Assembly: GCA_009746045.1 (NCBI GenBank)
Contig: RPFO01000041.1
Span: 7,657,613 to 7,721,612, forward strand
Direction of reading: 5' to 3'
DNA: 64,000 nt
From: Mesostigma viride
Taxonomy: Eukaryota > Streptophyta > Mesostigmatophyceae > Mesostigmatales > Mesostigmataceae
The stretch's first letter is position 1. Each line of letters starts with the position of its first letter. Below, one piece after another: positions 1-10,245 of this stretch. The notes beneath the pieces are model-generated. The model worked only from the letters and a program-made list of their open reading frames with translations, had not been told where the DNA came from and did not search any database. The translations under genes were made by a program, and so were the position numbers.

Positions 1-1919
1 ACCCTTGAGATGCTGAAACTGCATGTCCACCTGGATCCTTGTGGTAGGAAACTTGGCTCTTACATTCTGCAGGGCAGCCAGCAAGTACCTGTTCTTCATA
101 GAAGGTAAATGCTCCAGCACCTTGTATTTTGTGTACCTGTCCACGCACACCAACAGTTGCATGCCCCTGATGTGTTGGATATCACACTGCAGATCACCAA
201 TGCTCTGAGGTATAGCTTTGGCATGTGATTTCCTGGGCTTGTTGGAGGACAACTGGCACTTACACCGTGAGGCAGCTTGCTGACACGCCTTAAGAAGGGG
301 TGCCCTGCCCATACGGAAGGCAAAGTTGTTTGACAGAGAAGTGGCATGCCCAAACATGTTGTGGATTCGGGCACCCAACTCCTGGTACACAGAGGAAGCA
401 GTCCCTGGCACAGTCAGGACTGTGCTGTCAGGTTGTCCAGCATCACCATGCTGTCTTCCATCCTGTTCTGACTCAGAGTCTGAGTCACCCTGCTCATGCC
501 CAACACCTGGACCGCCAGCAGGGACCACATGCATACCACCAGAGGCCTTCACACCCCTCTGTGGTTGTACATTGGTTTCTCTCAAAATGAGAGGTCCACC
601 CTCGTGCCCAGCACAAGGATGCATGGGGTCAGACATTCTTACAGCTGCACCAGCTGTCAAGGACGTCTTCATAGGAACCTGTACCTCTCCAGGTGACCTG
701 GGGCCACCATGAACCTGGAGATCACCCTCTTGTTGCCCAGATATAAAATCTGCATTGGAGCACCTGGCCTCCCCCTTGGGTGAATTAAGGTGTGTAGGGG
801 TTGCCTCAGACAGTCACTGCTCCTTGTTGTCTTCTTGCTGACTGCCCTTTGAAGGCTGGCCTGCCTGGGACTTGTTGTTGTTCTTGTTGTTGTTTTTCTT
901 GTTGCTGCCCTGGCCCTGGGTCTTCTTGAAGCTGGGACACTCCTTCTTGATGTGCCCCCACCCCTTGCACAGGTAGCACTGGATCTTTGACTTGCCCTGG
1001 CCTCCTCCCCCGTTGTCAGGCGCGTTACCCTGCCTGGGCTTACCACCCACCCTCCTGAACACCGACTTGGCATGTGATTGCCCGTCAGGGTCGGGTGAAT
1101 GGTTGGCCTTCCGCTTGTTGTGGTTGCCCCCACGTCCTCCTTGGCTTCTGTCAGCCTCAGACGTCTTGGAGCCCCCCTGGGCACGCCCACCTGCGTGGGT
1201 AGCCTTCACAGCTGGCATTCCACCCTCAAACAGCTCCTCTGCCTCGAGTGCTTGTTTGATTATGACCTTGTAGGCCTTGAGGGTAGAGTGTGGGGCACAC
1301 ATGACCTTTAAAGAGCCACGTGTTGCCTTGTCCAGCCCAGAAACCTTGAGCCAGTTTGTCAGGGCTATGCTGTCAGCGACATTGAAGCCGTGAGCCCTGC
1401 CCTCCTCAACCATTTTACAATAATTGAGGAAGTTCTGGATAAGGTCTCCCTTAACCTCCCACCCTTGGTATTTATCCTGCCAATGGATCCCCACTTTCTT
1501 CCGTTGATCCTCTAGCAGCTCCCTCAGCTCTGCCACGTAGACTGCCCAGGCCTTGTTGGCCTTCTTGCACTCTCTAGTGAGGTCTTTAATCTGATCTGTG
1601 CACTTGCCAAAAGTCTGGCTGCCTATCCAGATCTGATAATAGTTTGTACCCCGTACAAGCTTGGAAACCCCTCTAGTCCTTCCACAAACTCCTCTGCCTG
1701 CTTTGGCTTTGAGTCTGAAGTGACAGGTTGCAGCTGATTAACAATAAGGAGACCCTGTGTGGTGAGATCATATCCAGAGACAGCATGTGTATTATTATTA
1801 ATAGGCACATTGGTAATCTCGCCGGTAACCCCCACGTCATCTACGTGAGCGGTCCCGCTACCAGCACCCCCATTATTATTCCCACTGGCTAGGCCCTTGC
1901 TACGGCGTCCCTCAGCCAT
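1..1919 (-). CDS. Family A Copia gag-integrase region (partial, runs off left edge)
   Basis: Gag plus the start of pol of a Ty1/Copia retrotransposon. Gag starts at the ATG at 1919-1917 (MAEGRRSKG) and changes frame once near 1650. It continues to a CCHC zinc knuckle (CYLCKGWGHIKKEC, about 934-975) and an Asn/Lys/Gln-rich tail, ending at an in-frame TGA at 814-816. The same frame then stays open to the window edge. It contains the integrase zinc-binding start (IHNMFGH, then CKC) and the first catalytic-core strand (LLVCVDRYTKYKVLEHL). No protease motif is seen between the knuckle and integrase. The ORF1 at 2042-2827 and LTR at 2855-3470 lie upstream on the same strand. The frameshift may be mutation or sequence error. 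The Copia assignment rests on the knuckle and the pre-integrase H-H-C-C pattern. Confidence 0.8.
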
Positions 1920-2041
1920 GGTAAACTACACTAGCTGTGTATGGCCCTGAGCTAAGCAGCTGGAAAACAAAAGACAGGTAGATATGTACAATCTGTCAAA
2001 AAGCCGCCTGCCCCGGTGCCGACCGCGCCACCATGCCGAAT

Positions 2042-2827
2042 TCAGTCGAGACCACGAAAATCGCAGTAGTCGTAGTCGTAAATTGGATCGTTGGCGACAG
2101 GCGCAGGCGCCTCCTGGCCTTGCCCAACCTCAATCGTCACCGGAGTTTCGATGACGATGGGGTCCAACCGACGTCCCGTCACCGGATCAATGCGGCGACG
2201 ACGGCGGCGGGTGACGATGCGGAGCGGGTTGGTAAGAATCGTTAGAAAATCCCACCCGTCCGGCGCCCACTCTCGCAATGCAGACAAGAACGCGACAAGA
2301 TTGAGCAGCAATTGCCGCTCACGCGTCCGGAAGCCTCGCGACAGCAACTGCAGAATCGCAAGGTCTTGAAACAGGTTGGTCGTAATCGTCGGAATGACGC
2401 CCGAACGAACCGACAGCCAGTTAGCGAGATTGCGCTGGTAACCTGTAAGCGATGAAACCGCGTTGTCGATCTCCTCAGAGACCTCGGCAACCGCGCTGGG
2501 CGCTTGCAACCCCGCCCGGGTATGGACCTCGAAGTCCGCGAGCAAAGCTCGAATGGAATCAAGGTAATCGCGAAACCCCGAAACAATCGAAGGTTGCGGA
2601 GGCGGGGGCGGCAGTCGTAGGTTTTGCAGCAGTGCCTGCTGCTGAGCGCGTAGCTCCGCACTGGACGCTACCGCCTGGTCAACAACACGCTGCCACGCCG
2701 GATTAAGAACCGGACGATCTTCACGAACAGGAGTCGTCGAAGGACCAGCCGGAGATTCGGCGATGTCCGCTGGACTGCCCAAAATTTCAGAATCCCTCGG
2801 AATGCGGAACTCCATCGAGTCCGGCAT
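2042..2827 (-). CDS. Family A ORF1: extra ORF between 5' LTR and gag, function unknown
   Basis: An intact 261-codon ORF starting MPDSMEFRIPRD at 2827, only 27 bp inside the 5' LTR (2855-3470), and about 120 bp upstream of gag. The upstream extension to 2926 lies in the LTR and is not needed. The protein has an acidic, Ser/Pro-rich N terminus and a short poly-Pro run. A largely helical middle follows (NLFQDLAILQLLSRGF, LLLNLVAFLSALREW), then a run of six Arg and an acidic Tyr/Asp end (YDYDYCDF). No known domain is recognised. A second copy lies at 6732-16016 with the same total length (786 nt), split only by the element B insertion. Preservation in two copies argues that it is a real element gene. 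A Gag-like or regulatory role is a guess. Confidence 0.65.
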   Translation of the reverse strand: MPDSMEFRIPRDSEILGSPADIAESPAGPSTTPVREDRPVLNPAWQRVVDQAVASSAELRAQQQALLQNLRLPPPPPQPSIVSGFRDYLDSIRALLADFEVHTRAGLQAPSAVAEVSEEIDNAVSSLTGYQRNLANWLSVRSGVIPTITTNLFQDLAILQLLSRGFRTRERQLLLNLVAFLSALREWAPDGWDFLTILTNPLRIVTRRRRRRIDPVTGRRLDPIVIETPVTIEVGQGQEAPAPVANDPIYDYDYCDFRGLD

Positions 2828-2854
2828 TTTTCTTGGTACGAAGATTGTAATACG

Positions 2855-3470
2855 AGTTGAATGAGAGTTTACCACCGAGGGAATCCATGGCTCTTGCAGG
2901 AAAGTTGCCTTTATTATAATGAGCAAACACAGACGTAAGTCACGTCAAGTCCGAGACTGCACGTAGCACAGACGACAGGGTCGTTATGCCAAGAGAGCGT
3001 GCACGCAAGAGCTAGCGTCCCGGTGCGACCAAGTCACACATATAGCTTGCTAGGGACGCGTCCAAGTATTCAGCTGCACTGTCACAGCTGAACTGTCAAT
3101 CAATTGATTACACAGACTCTGGCACGCCTTTGGCGCGCAGATCTATCAATTGTCCATACGGCTAGTCCTGTGGACCTATCCGTACACTAGTCAGCATCAA
3201 CTGTCTCATAGGTCCTGGCGCGCTACAGTGCGCCTACCTATCAATTGACCATCAAGTCCTGTACAAGTCCTGTCAACGTCCTGCGGACTATCAAAGTGAC
3301 ACTTGTACATCCTGTGTCCGTACGCGCCCACAGTGGCGCGCCGGGTACTGTCGGCACAGCCTAGGAAACGTCATAACTTTTACGTTCCTTAACCAAATGA
3401 GGCGTTCAAGGTGCCGTTGGAAAGAGCGTAACAATCTCTATCCATCTAACGTAAATCCTTTACGTTAACT
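2855..3470 (-). repeat. Family A LTR copy 1 (5' LTR of the left-hand element)
   Basis: A 616-bp LTR that reads AGTTGAATGAG at its left end and CGTTAACT at its right. It is followed on the minus strand by the leader CGTATTACAATC and ORF1, so it acts as a 5' LTR for the minus-strand element that runs off the left edge. Its right end abuts LTR copy 2 with no base between. It differs from copy 2 by very few bases (for example C/T in the CATCAAYTGTC stretch near 3200). The LTR is rich in short palindromes containing GGCGCGC. Confidence 0.85.
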
Positions 3471-4086
3471 AGTTGAATGAGAGTTTACCACCGAGGGAAT
3501 CCATGGCTCTTGCAGGAAAGTTGCCTTTATTATAATGAGCAAACACAGACGTAAGTCACGTCAAGTCCGAGACTGCACGTAGCACAGACGACAGGGTCGT
3601 TATGCCAAGAGAGCGTGCACGCAAGAGCTAGCGTCCCGGTGCGACCAAGTCACACATATAGCTTGCTAGGGACGCGTCCAAGTATTCAGCTGCACTGTCA
3701 CAGCTGAACTGTCAATCAATTGATTACACAGACTCTGGCACGCCTTTGGCGCGCAGATCTATCAATTGTCCATACGGCTAGTCCTGTGGACCTATCCGTA
3801 CACTAGTCAGCATCAATTGTCTCATAGGTCCTGGCGCGCTACAGTGCGCCTACCTATCAATTGACCATCAAGTCCTGTACAAGTCCTGTCAACGTCCTGC
3901 GGACTATCAAAGTGACACTTGTACATCCTGTGTCCGTACGCGCCCACAGTGGCGCGCCGGGTACTGTCGGCACAGCCTAGGAAACGTCATAACTTTTACG
4001 TTCCTTAACCAAATGAGGCGTTCAAGGTGCCGTTGGAAAGAGCGTAACAATCTCTATCCATCTAACGTAAATCCTTTACGTTAACT
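3471..4086 (-). repeat. Family A LTR copy 2 (3' LTR of element A1), directly abutting copy 1
   Basis: A second 616-bp copy in the same orientation as copy 1. On the minus strand it is preceded by a polypurine tract and the 3' end of a Copia pol gene (5037-6140), so it is the 3' LTR of that element. Copies 1 and 2 form an LTR-LTR junction with AACT joined directly to AGTT and no target duplication between. Confidence 0.85.
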
Positions 4087-4105
4087 CCAATCCCTTCTTT
4101 TCTTT
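4087..4105 (-). other. Polypurine tract of element A1
   Basis: On the minus strand AAAGAAAAGAAGGGATTGG lies immediately before the 3' LTR. This is the expected place and composition for the plus-strand primer of an LTR retrotransposon, and it fixes the transcription direction of A1 as minus. Confidence 0.6.
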
Positions 4106-5036
4106 AGGGATTACATCCCCTGCCAGGGACCCTTGAAGTAGCTTGAAATGTCCTTCACTCCAGCTTGAAGCTTGAACAGATGTCTTTAATGGCCAATGCC
4201 ATTCCCCCAGCCCTTTCTTTTAAGGAACTGGAAAAGAAACAGATCTGCCACAGGGAAAACCATTTCATGAGAAATGGATAAAAACCTATGGAAGTGGCAT
4301 TACAGAGTACCACCAGATATTAGAAACACACAAAATTAAATACATACAGGTTAATTCTATGAGGTCTTCTCCAGGAATTAATCCCATCACCTCGGTAGAG
4401 CCTCCAGTACAATGACCTTCTGGCGGTGAGTTACATTAATCCCAGATACTAATCCCATAAAACCCAGTACATATCTAATATAGCACAATAAATCCATGAC
4501 AATTGAAATACCACTTGACAAAGTAAGACGTATTACAATAGTTTCCCCGTCATACTCTCAACAGGTTAGTATTGGCGCCCGTCTTATGGCGCCCGTCTAC
4601 TTGTCAGATGATAAATTGCCACAGCAAACAAATGACAAAATGAAACACATAGGCAACAATTAAATCCTGCCCTGGGGAACTAGGGAAGTCTGAACAGGTA
4701 AAACACCTGAGCAGGCCAGCTTGTAGAAACATAATACCAGGGAATCGAACCCCGCCCTATAAACCCCAGAATAAAGGTTCCCAGACCATTGTGAGAGGTA
4801 TGTACAAATATACATTTCTTTTTAGATAGAATACATGGTCTGTAATGGACCTGTCAACCTTGTGTAGTCAACAGCATTAACCCCAGCCAAAACCTGGCTG
4901 TATCCTGATTAAAATCAGAGTGAGTGTACCATGGTCCATGAGCCTTAGTACAGACTAAAATACAGGTATTGTGCCAGTCACAATGCTGACACTACCACAC
5001 AATCTGCTCTCCAATGCCCTATAACCAGGCACCAGC
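4106..5036 (-). other. 3' untranslated region of element A1
   Basis: About 930 bp between the pol stop codon and the polypurine tract, with no supportable ORF. It holds a tRNA T-arm-like motif (GGGGTTCGATTCCC on the minus strand near 4745-4760). Part of this region (about 4528-4862) recurs in the opposite orientation at 16268-16597. Confidence 0.5.
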
Positions 5037-6140
5037 TTAGACAGCTTGCTGAGATGGGTCCATCAGAGACTGAAGAACCTTGTATTGCACTGCTGCCTTC
5101 TGCACTAGCTTGGTCAAAGCATCAGCAGGATTGTCAACCCCAGGGATATGCTCAATATTGGCCAAGGAGGACAATTCCTTAAGAAGGAGATAATCCAAGT
5201 CCCTACTTCTGGCCATCTGCCTGTGCACAAACTGCACCATCCCCATGGAGTCTGTTTTTAGAAGAGTGGTAACCTGAAGTGGCCAAGGAGTGTTAGAAGT
5301 CATCTGATGAAGCAACTCCTTCAGATAAAGGCTTGTGTGAATGCCTTCACAAATAGCCCTGCATTCTGCCACATCACTACTGACAGCCACCCGTTTGTGC
5401 AGGCGACTGAACCAGCTCACCAAACTCCCCAGGCCTTCCTGTCTGAGCACAAAGAGCCCTGCAGCCCTGCCCCTGACCTTGGAGACCTGCCTGCTGTCCA
5501 TTGAGCTATCCACATACAGCTCCATGCAAATGGGTTGTGATAAATCCACTGCAGACAACAGAATGCCAGACGAAGCCCTGACCTGATCAGCCACCTTGGC
5601 AGACCCTAGCTCTGTCAGCATGTCATCAGGCAACCTGGCTATGACCATAAGGTCCGGCCTGGAAATGCCTGCCACCCAAGCAACCATGCCCCTCACCATG
5701 GGACACAGTGCCTGTGTGATGACTGGAGGAAGCTTGCTAATGAGGGTCTCTTGATAATCGTTGCCCCCCACCAGCAGCATACGCCACTCCCCCCCCTTCT
5801 TCACCAGTGTGGCCTCCATGCCCACAAACAGGAGAGGCTCATTCTCCACCTGCCATTGCTCCCTACCCAGAGGAAACTTGGACTTAATGATGGAGATCAG
5901 CTCTTTAAGCCACGACGTGGGAGCTATCAGATGTAGGTCATCCCCGTGCAGCGAAGCATACACTGGTAGGCCTTCCCATTGCCCCAGAAACAGACAGGGG
6001 TCTACAGGAGAAACCTTCAAGTTGCAATGCTCCTTCAGGAAACGGTTGAGAGTCTCCCTCCAGATTATTGGACTTGACCTCAGGCCCTCCAGGCCCTTGA
6101 GGATTTTAAGGAACTCAGTGTGAATGTCCCTTTTCCATAC
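5037..6140 (-). pseudogene. Element A1 pol: reverse transcriptase C-terminal part and RNase H (truncated)
   Basis: Open on the minus strand from the break at 6140 to the stop at 5037. It begins inside the RT domain (GLEGLRSSPIIWRETL, matching the Copia LYGLKQAPRAW region). It carries the catalytic pair as HGDDLHLI and continues into a Copia-type RNase H: DSSMDSRQ, then SSDVAECRA, TDSMGM, and the terminal ADALTKLV. The 5' part of pol, integrase and gag are missing because an inverted, truncated LTR (6141-6704) is joined here. The remaining frame has no stop. Confidence 0.8.
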
Positions 6141-6704
6141 AACGGCACCTTGAACGCCTCATTTGGTTAAGGAACGTAAAAGTTATGACGTTTCCTAGGC
6201 TGTGCCGACAGTACCCGGCGCGCCACTGTGGGCGCGTACGGACACAGGATGTACAAGTGTCACTTTGATAGTCCGCAGGACGTTGACAGGACTTGTACAG
6301 GACTTGATGGTCAATTGATAGGTAGGCGCACTGTAGCGCGCCAGGACCTATGAGACAATTGATGCTGACTAGTGTACGGATAGGTCCACAGGACTAGCCG
6401 TATGGACAATTGATAGATCTGCGCGCCAAAGGCGTGCCAGAGTCTGTGTAATCAATTGATTGACAGTTCAGCTGTGACAGTGCAGCTGAATACTTGGACG
6501 CGTCCCTAGCAAGCTATATGTGTGACTTGGTCGCACCGGGACGCTAGCTCTTGCGTGCACGCTCTCTTGGCATAACGACCCTGTCGTCTGTGCTACGTGC
6601 AGTCTCGGACTTGACGTGACTTACGTCTGTGTTTGCTCATTATAATAAAGGCAACTTTCCTGCAAGAGCCATAGATTCCCTCGGTGGTAAACTCTCATTC
6701 AACT
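6141..6704 (+). repeat. Family A LTR copy 3, inverted and missing 52 bp
   Basis: The reverse complement of the family A LTR, lacking the first 52 bp of the reversed unit (564 of 616 bp). It is followed by the same leader (CGTATTACAATC) and a plus-strand ORF1, so it is the 5' LTR of plus-strand element A3. The left break joins directly to A1 pol. It shares the base state CAATTG with LTR copy 2 rather than copy 1 near its middle. Confidence 0.8.
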
Positions 6705-7251
6705 CGTATTACAATCTTCGTACCAAGAAAAATGCCGGACTCGATGGAGTTCCGCATTCCGAGGGATTCTGAAATTTTGGGCAGTCCAGCGGACATCGCC
6801 GAATCTCCGGCTGGTCCTTCGACGACTCCTGTTCGTGAAGATCGTCCGGTTCTTAATCCGGCGTGGCAGCGTGTTGTTGACCAGGCGGTAGCGTCCAGTG
6901 CGGAGCTACGCGCTCAGCAGCAGGCACTGCTGCAAAACCTACGACTGCCGCCCCCGCCTCCGCAACCTTCGATTGTTTCGGGGTTTCGCGATTACCTTGA
7001 TTCCATTCGAGCTTTGCTCGCGGACTTCGAGGTCCATACCCGGGCGGGGTTGCAAGCGCCCAGCGCGGTTGCCGAGGTCTCTGAGGAGATCGACAACGCG
7101 GTTTCATCGCTTACAGGTTACCAGCGCAATCTCGCTAACTGGCTGTCGGTTCGTTCGGGCGTCATTCCGACGATTACGACCAACCTGTTTCAAGACCTTG
7201 CGATTCTGCAGTTGCTGTCGCGAGGCTTCCGGACGCGTGAGCGGCAATTGC

Positions 7252-7706
7252 AGTTGGATGGAGACTAGGGACGACGAACAACTGCGAAAGCTGAGAGCGA
7301 ATGATGATTGTATTACAATAATACAATGAGAGAGCGATGAAAGCTGAGGGCTCAGAATGGAACTGGGCAGACTCGGGTGCTGTGGCACTCCCCAGTGCTA
7401 CGCCTATATGCCTATGGCGGTGCTACCTGCAGCACACGACCAGTGGACAACTGTACACTGCAATGCCATGCGACCACGTCACTAGCAACCAACTAAGACT
7501 CGGCCCGTCAGGCCCGGCTACACCGGACCTGGCGGGTCGAGCTAGCACCTAGGAACAGTCTGGCACTAACCGCACATCGGTCCACATGACACCTCAGTAC
7601 CGTACACCCTGCCGTACTGTACTGAGGTGTCCCGCTCAGCCGCGGTAGGCAATACGCGGCGCGCAGGCCGGAAATCCGTGTGTCAGCCTAAGCATCTCAT
7701 CTAACT
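7252..7706 (-). repeat. Family B 3' LTR
   Basis: 455 bp, from AGTTGGATGG to CATCTAACT, identical by eye to 15291-15745. The purine-rich stretch on its inner side (minus strand, GAAAGGAAAA) is a possible polypurine tract. An internal inverted repeat around GACACCTCAGTAC and GTACTGAGGTGTC could form a stem. Confidence 0.9.
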
Positions 7707-8773
7707 CCCATTATGTTTTCCTTTCAGGTTGAAGGCTAGCGACTTCAAGCCTGACCCTGCCCAGCTAGGAGACTGACTCCAAGCTGACTGAGGTGCTGAG
7801 CAACTGACACCCATACTGCAACATCTGGACTGAAAAAGATGGGCCCCAGAACTCGTGCAATACTTGTGATGGCATCACGTTTAGCTCAACATGCCCGGGG
7901 AGTTCCTCCTCCTCGCGAGCTCACAAGGGAGATAGCTATGCCTGTCTGCCTATCCAGGGAGTGCACCACCAGCCAAGAGAGCCCTTGTAAAAAAAATGCC
8001 AAGGTAACCGTTTAAGAGGTTCCATGTTGTTCCATCATCATCGCCCACTCAGAGAAAAATACCCAGCCAGGCTGGGTCAACTGAGCTCAGGTTACCTGCA
8101 ACCTGAGGAGTGACAGTGGACAGGTTTATTGCACCCTGCACTGTCCATGTTGTACCTGCACAACATGTGAGGACCAGCCACCCCTGCCCTGCACAGAGGG
8201 GGCTGAAGTCCGAGTGACAGGTGACAGGACTATGACATCCTGGACCTGGCCACATTGCACCTGCACAACGTGGGAGACCAGCCACCCCTGCCCTGCACAT
8301 GGGTGACTGAAGTCCTGGTGACAGGTGACAGGAATATTTCATCCTGCACCTGTGCTGAGCACGTTGTACTAGACAACATGACAGCACCCATGCCTTACTG
8401 CCACTGAACAGTAAGGCCAGGTGGCCCAGGATATCCACAGTGAACTGGGGTCCTGGGTAACCACCTGTCAAGGGAGCTTTGACCCTCCACTTGAATGGGG
8501 GCACCTGAGCCACTGAGCTCAAGGCCATTCCACCAAGGCATACGCCCTAGGGAATAAAAGGTGTGAGATACATCCCATGCCCACCTATGAAGGTGTGCAT
8601 AACGAAATTCCATGGTGTTGAGAAAATCAAAACAGATTTTATTGGGCATAGGGCACGCAGATGTATGAAAAACAGACTCCAACCAACCCCCCTGGCTGGA
8701 AGCCACAACCTACCCCTTGGACCTGCCCAAGGGGTACTGGGTGACCTAGGCGGCCCTGGTGAACAGGACCCTG
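7707..8773 (-). other. Family B 3' untranslated region with a 105-bp tandem repeat
   Basis: About 1 kb between the RNase H stop and the 3' LTR without convincing coding sequence. Between about 8122 and 8385 there are roughly 2.5 diverged copies of a 105-bp unit. Each contains CCAGCCACCCCTGCCCTGCA and a GTGACAGGTGACAGGA segment. Confidence 0.5.
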
Positions 8774-9325
8774 CTAGGCGTCCCCCCTATGGGGCAGGGT
8801 TGCCTGCTTGCCATAGGGGTTCATCAAGTGGTACAACAGCTGATATTGTTCAGCTGCCTGCTGAGGCACTTTAGTGAGTGCATCAGCAGCGTTGTGTTTG
8901 TCCTCCACGTGACGGGTGGACTCCCAGTAGGTGGACTCCTGTTTCAGGACCACCCAGTCAAGATCAGTGTGGACAGCATAGGGGTTAGCAAGGAAACTGA
9001 GGACTGACTGACTGTCAGTGAGCAAGTGTGCCACCACCCCAGCATTGCTGCCTGCTTGCATCTGCAACCAAACCAGCACATGATTCAAGTACCTGGCATG
9101 AAGCACTGCTGACACCACTGCCCTGCACTCAGCAGCATTGCTGCTGACAGCCTTGCGTCTATGCAACCGGCTGTACCATGAAATGAGAGACAAGGGTGCA
9201 TCATCATTCTGCACAAAATACAAGCCTGACTCCCTTGCCTGCATCTTGGTAATCTGCCTGGACTCCATGGAACTATCCATCATAGCTTGGATGTGAATGG
9301 TTTTGTGGAGATCCAAGGAGTGCAA
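8774..9325 (-). pseudogene. Family B RNase H domain
   Basis: Copia-type RNase H at the end of pol. Catalytic-site stretches are visible: MDSSMESRQ, SSNAAECRA, LTDSQS, and the end motif NAADALTKVP. It lies in a different frame from the RT segment upstream (9280-10200), with the change near 9325-9340, so pol cannot be read through here without a shift. Confidence 0.75.
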
Positions 9326-10245
9326 GATAAGGGGAGGGCCTCCTGGAGAGTTTTGGTGATGGCTTTGTGACCTACTTGCATCAAGACATCATCATCAACT
9401 CTGCTAACCACAGCCAGGTGAGGTGCACACGTTGAGCACAACCACCCCAGCTTGCCTCTAATGGTAGGACAGGCTCCAGGTTTGATTTTTGTTTGCAAAA
9501 CCTCCAAGCAGCTGTGCATGTAATCATTGGGAGAGTAGAGTGCACACACCCACTGGTTTTGATGCTGCTGGAGTTGTAACATTGTGCCACAAAATTTTAT
9601 GGCAGTGGTGCCCAGCTCTACTTGCTTGCCAATCTCAAAATGCTGTGACACTTGTTGAATAAAATCATCCACAGCACGCCTTGGCCCAGCAATCAGCTGA
9701 TCATCCCCATGCCACACAAAGGTGAGAATGCCATGAGGGTGTGGGACCACAAAGAAGCAAGGGTCTATGTCATCATATCTAGCCCCTAACTTTTCAAACA
9801 CAGCCTGAGCTGACATCCTGAAAATGCGAGGAGCTGATTGCAGCCCTTCAACACCTATGTTAGCTTTCAGGTACTGCTGAGGGATGTGTTTTGCCCAAAC
9901 TCTGGGAGTGGAGACTACGTACACCTGACCATGCCACACTTGTTGTGCTATCTCAGGTGAGCCTTTCAGGAAAGCCCTTTTAATGTCTGTAGCCTTACAG
10001 ATATAGTCATCCCCATCATTGAGATGACCCACAAAGACAGACAGCAAGATTTTTAGGGATGTTTGCTGAATGCCTGGCGTGTACAACTCTGCCTCTGTCA
10101 GATCAGTGGTGCCCTTGAACTCTGTCACACAAGGTCTAGCATGAAAGATGACTGACCCATCTGCTGCTGGCTTATGTTTACACACAAACTTCAGGCGCAA
10201 GTGCTTGCACCCTGCAGGCTTTTTGTCAATAGGTGTGACAGGGGA
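9280..10245 (-). pseudogene. Family B reverse transcriptase domain
   Basis: Copia-type RT. Its frame really begins upstream of the first Met, with SYSPVTPIDKKPAGCKHLRL. Motifs include DIKRAFLKGSPE (first catalytic Asp), DPCFFV, and the catalytic pair as WHGDDQLIAG in place of the common YVDD. The frame is offset by one base (a -1 shift) from the protease-containing ORF that ends at 10191. A TAG just upstream in the RT frame confines any shift to a short window at about 10240-10258. Confidence 0.75.

Noticed and set aside
7337-7552. Identical 71-codon ORF in both family B LTRs (also 15376-15591)
   Set aside because: It duplicates with the LTR, has no recognisable features and lies antisense to the element's transcription.
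8049-8706. Minus-strand ORFs in the family B 3' region
   Set aside because: They run through the 105-bp tandem repeat and have no domain; pol has already ended at RNase H.
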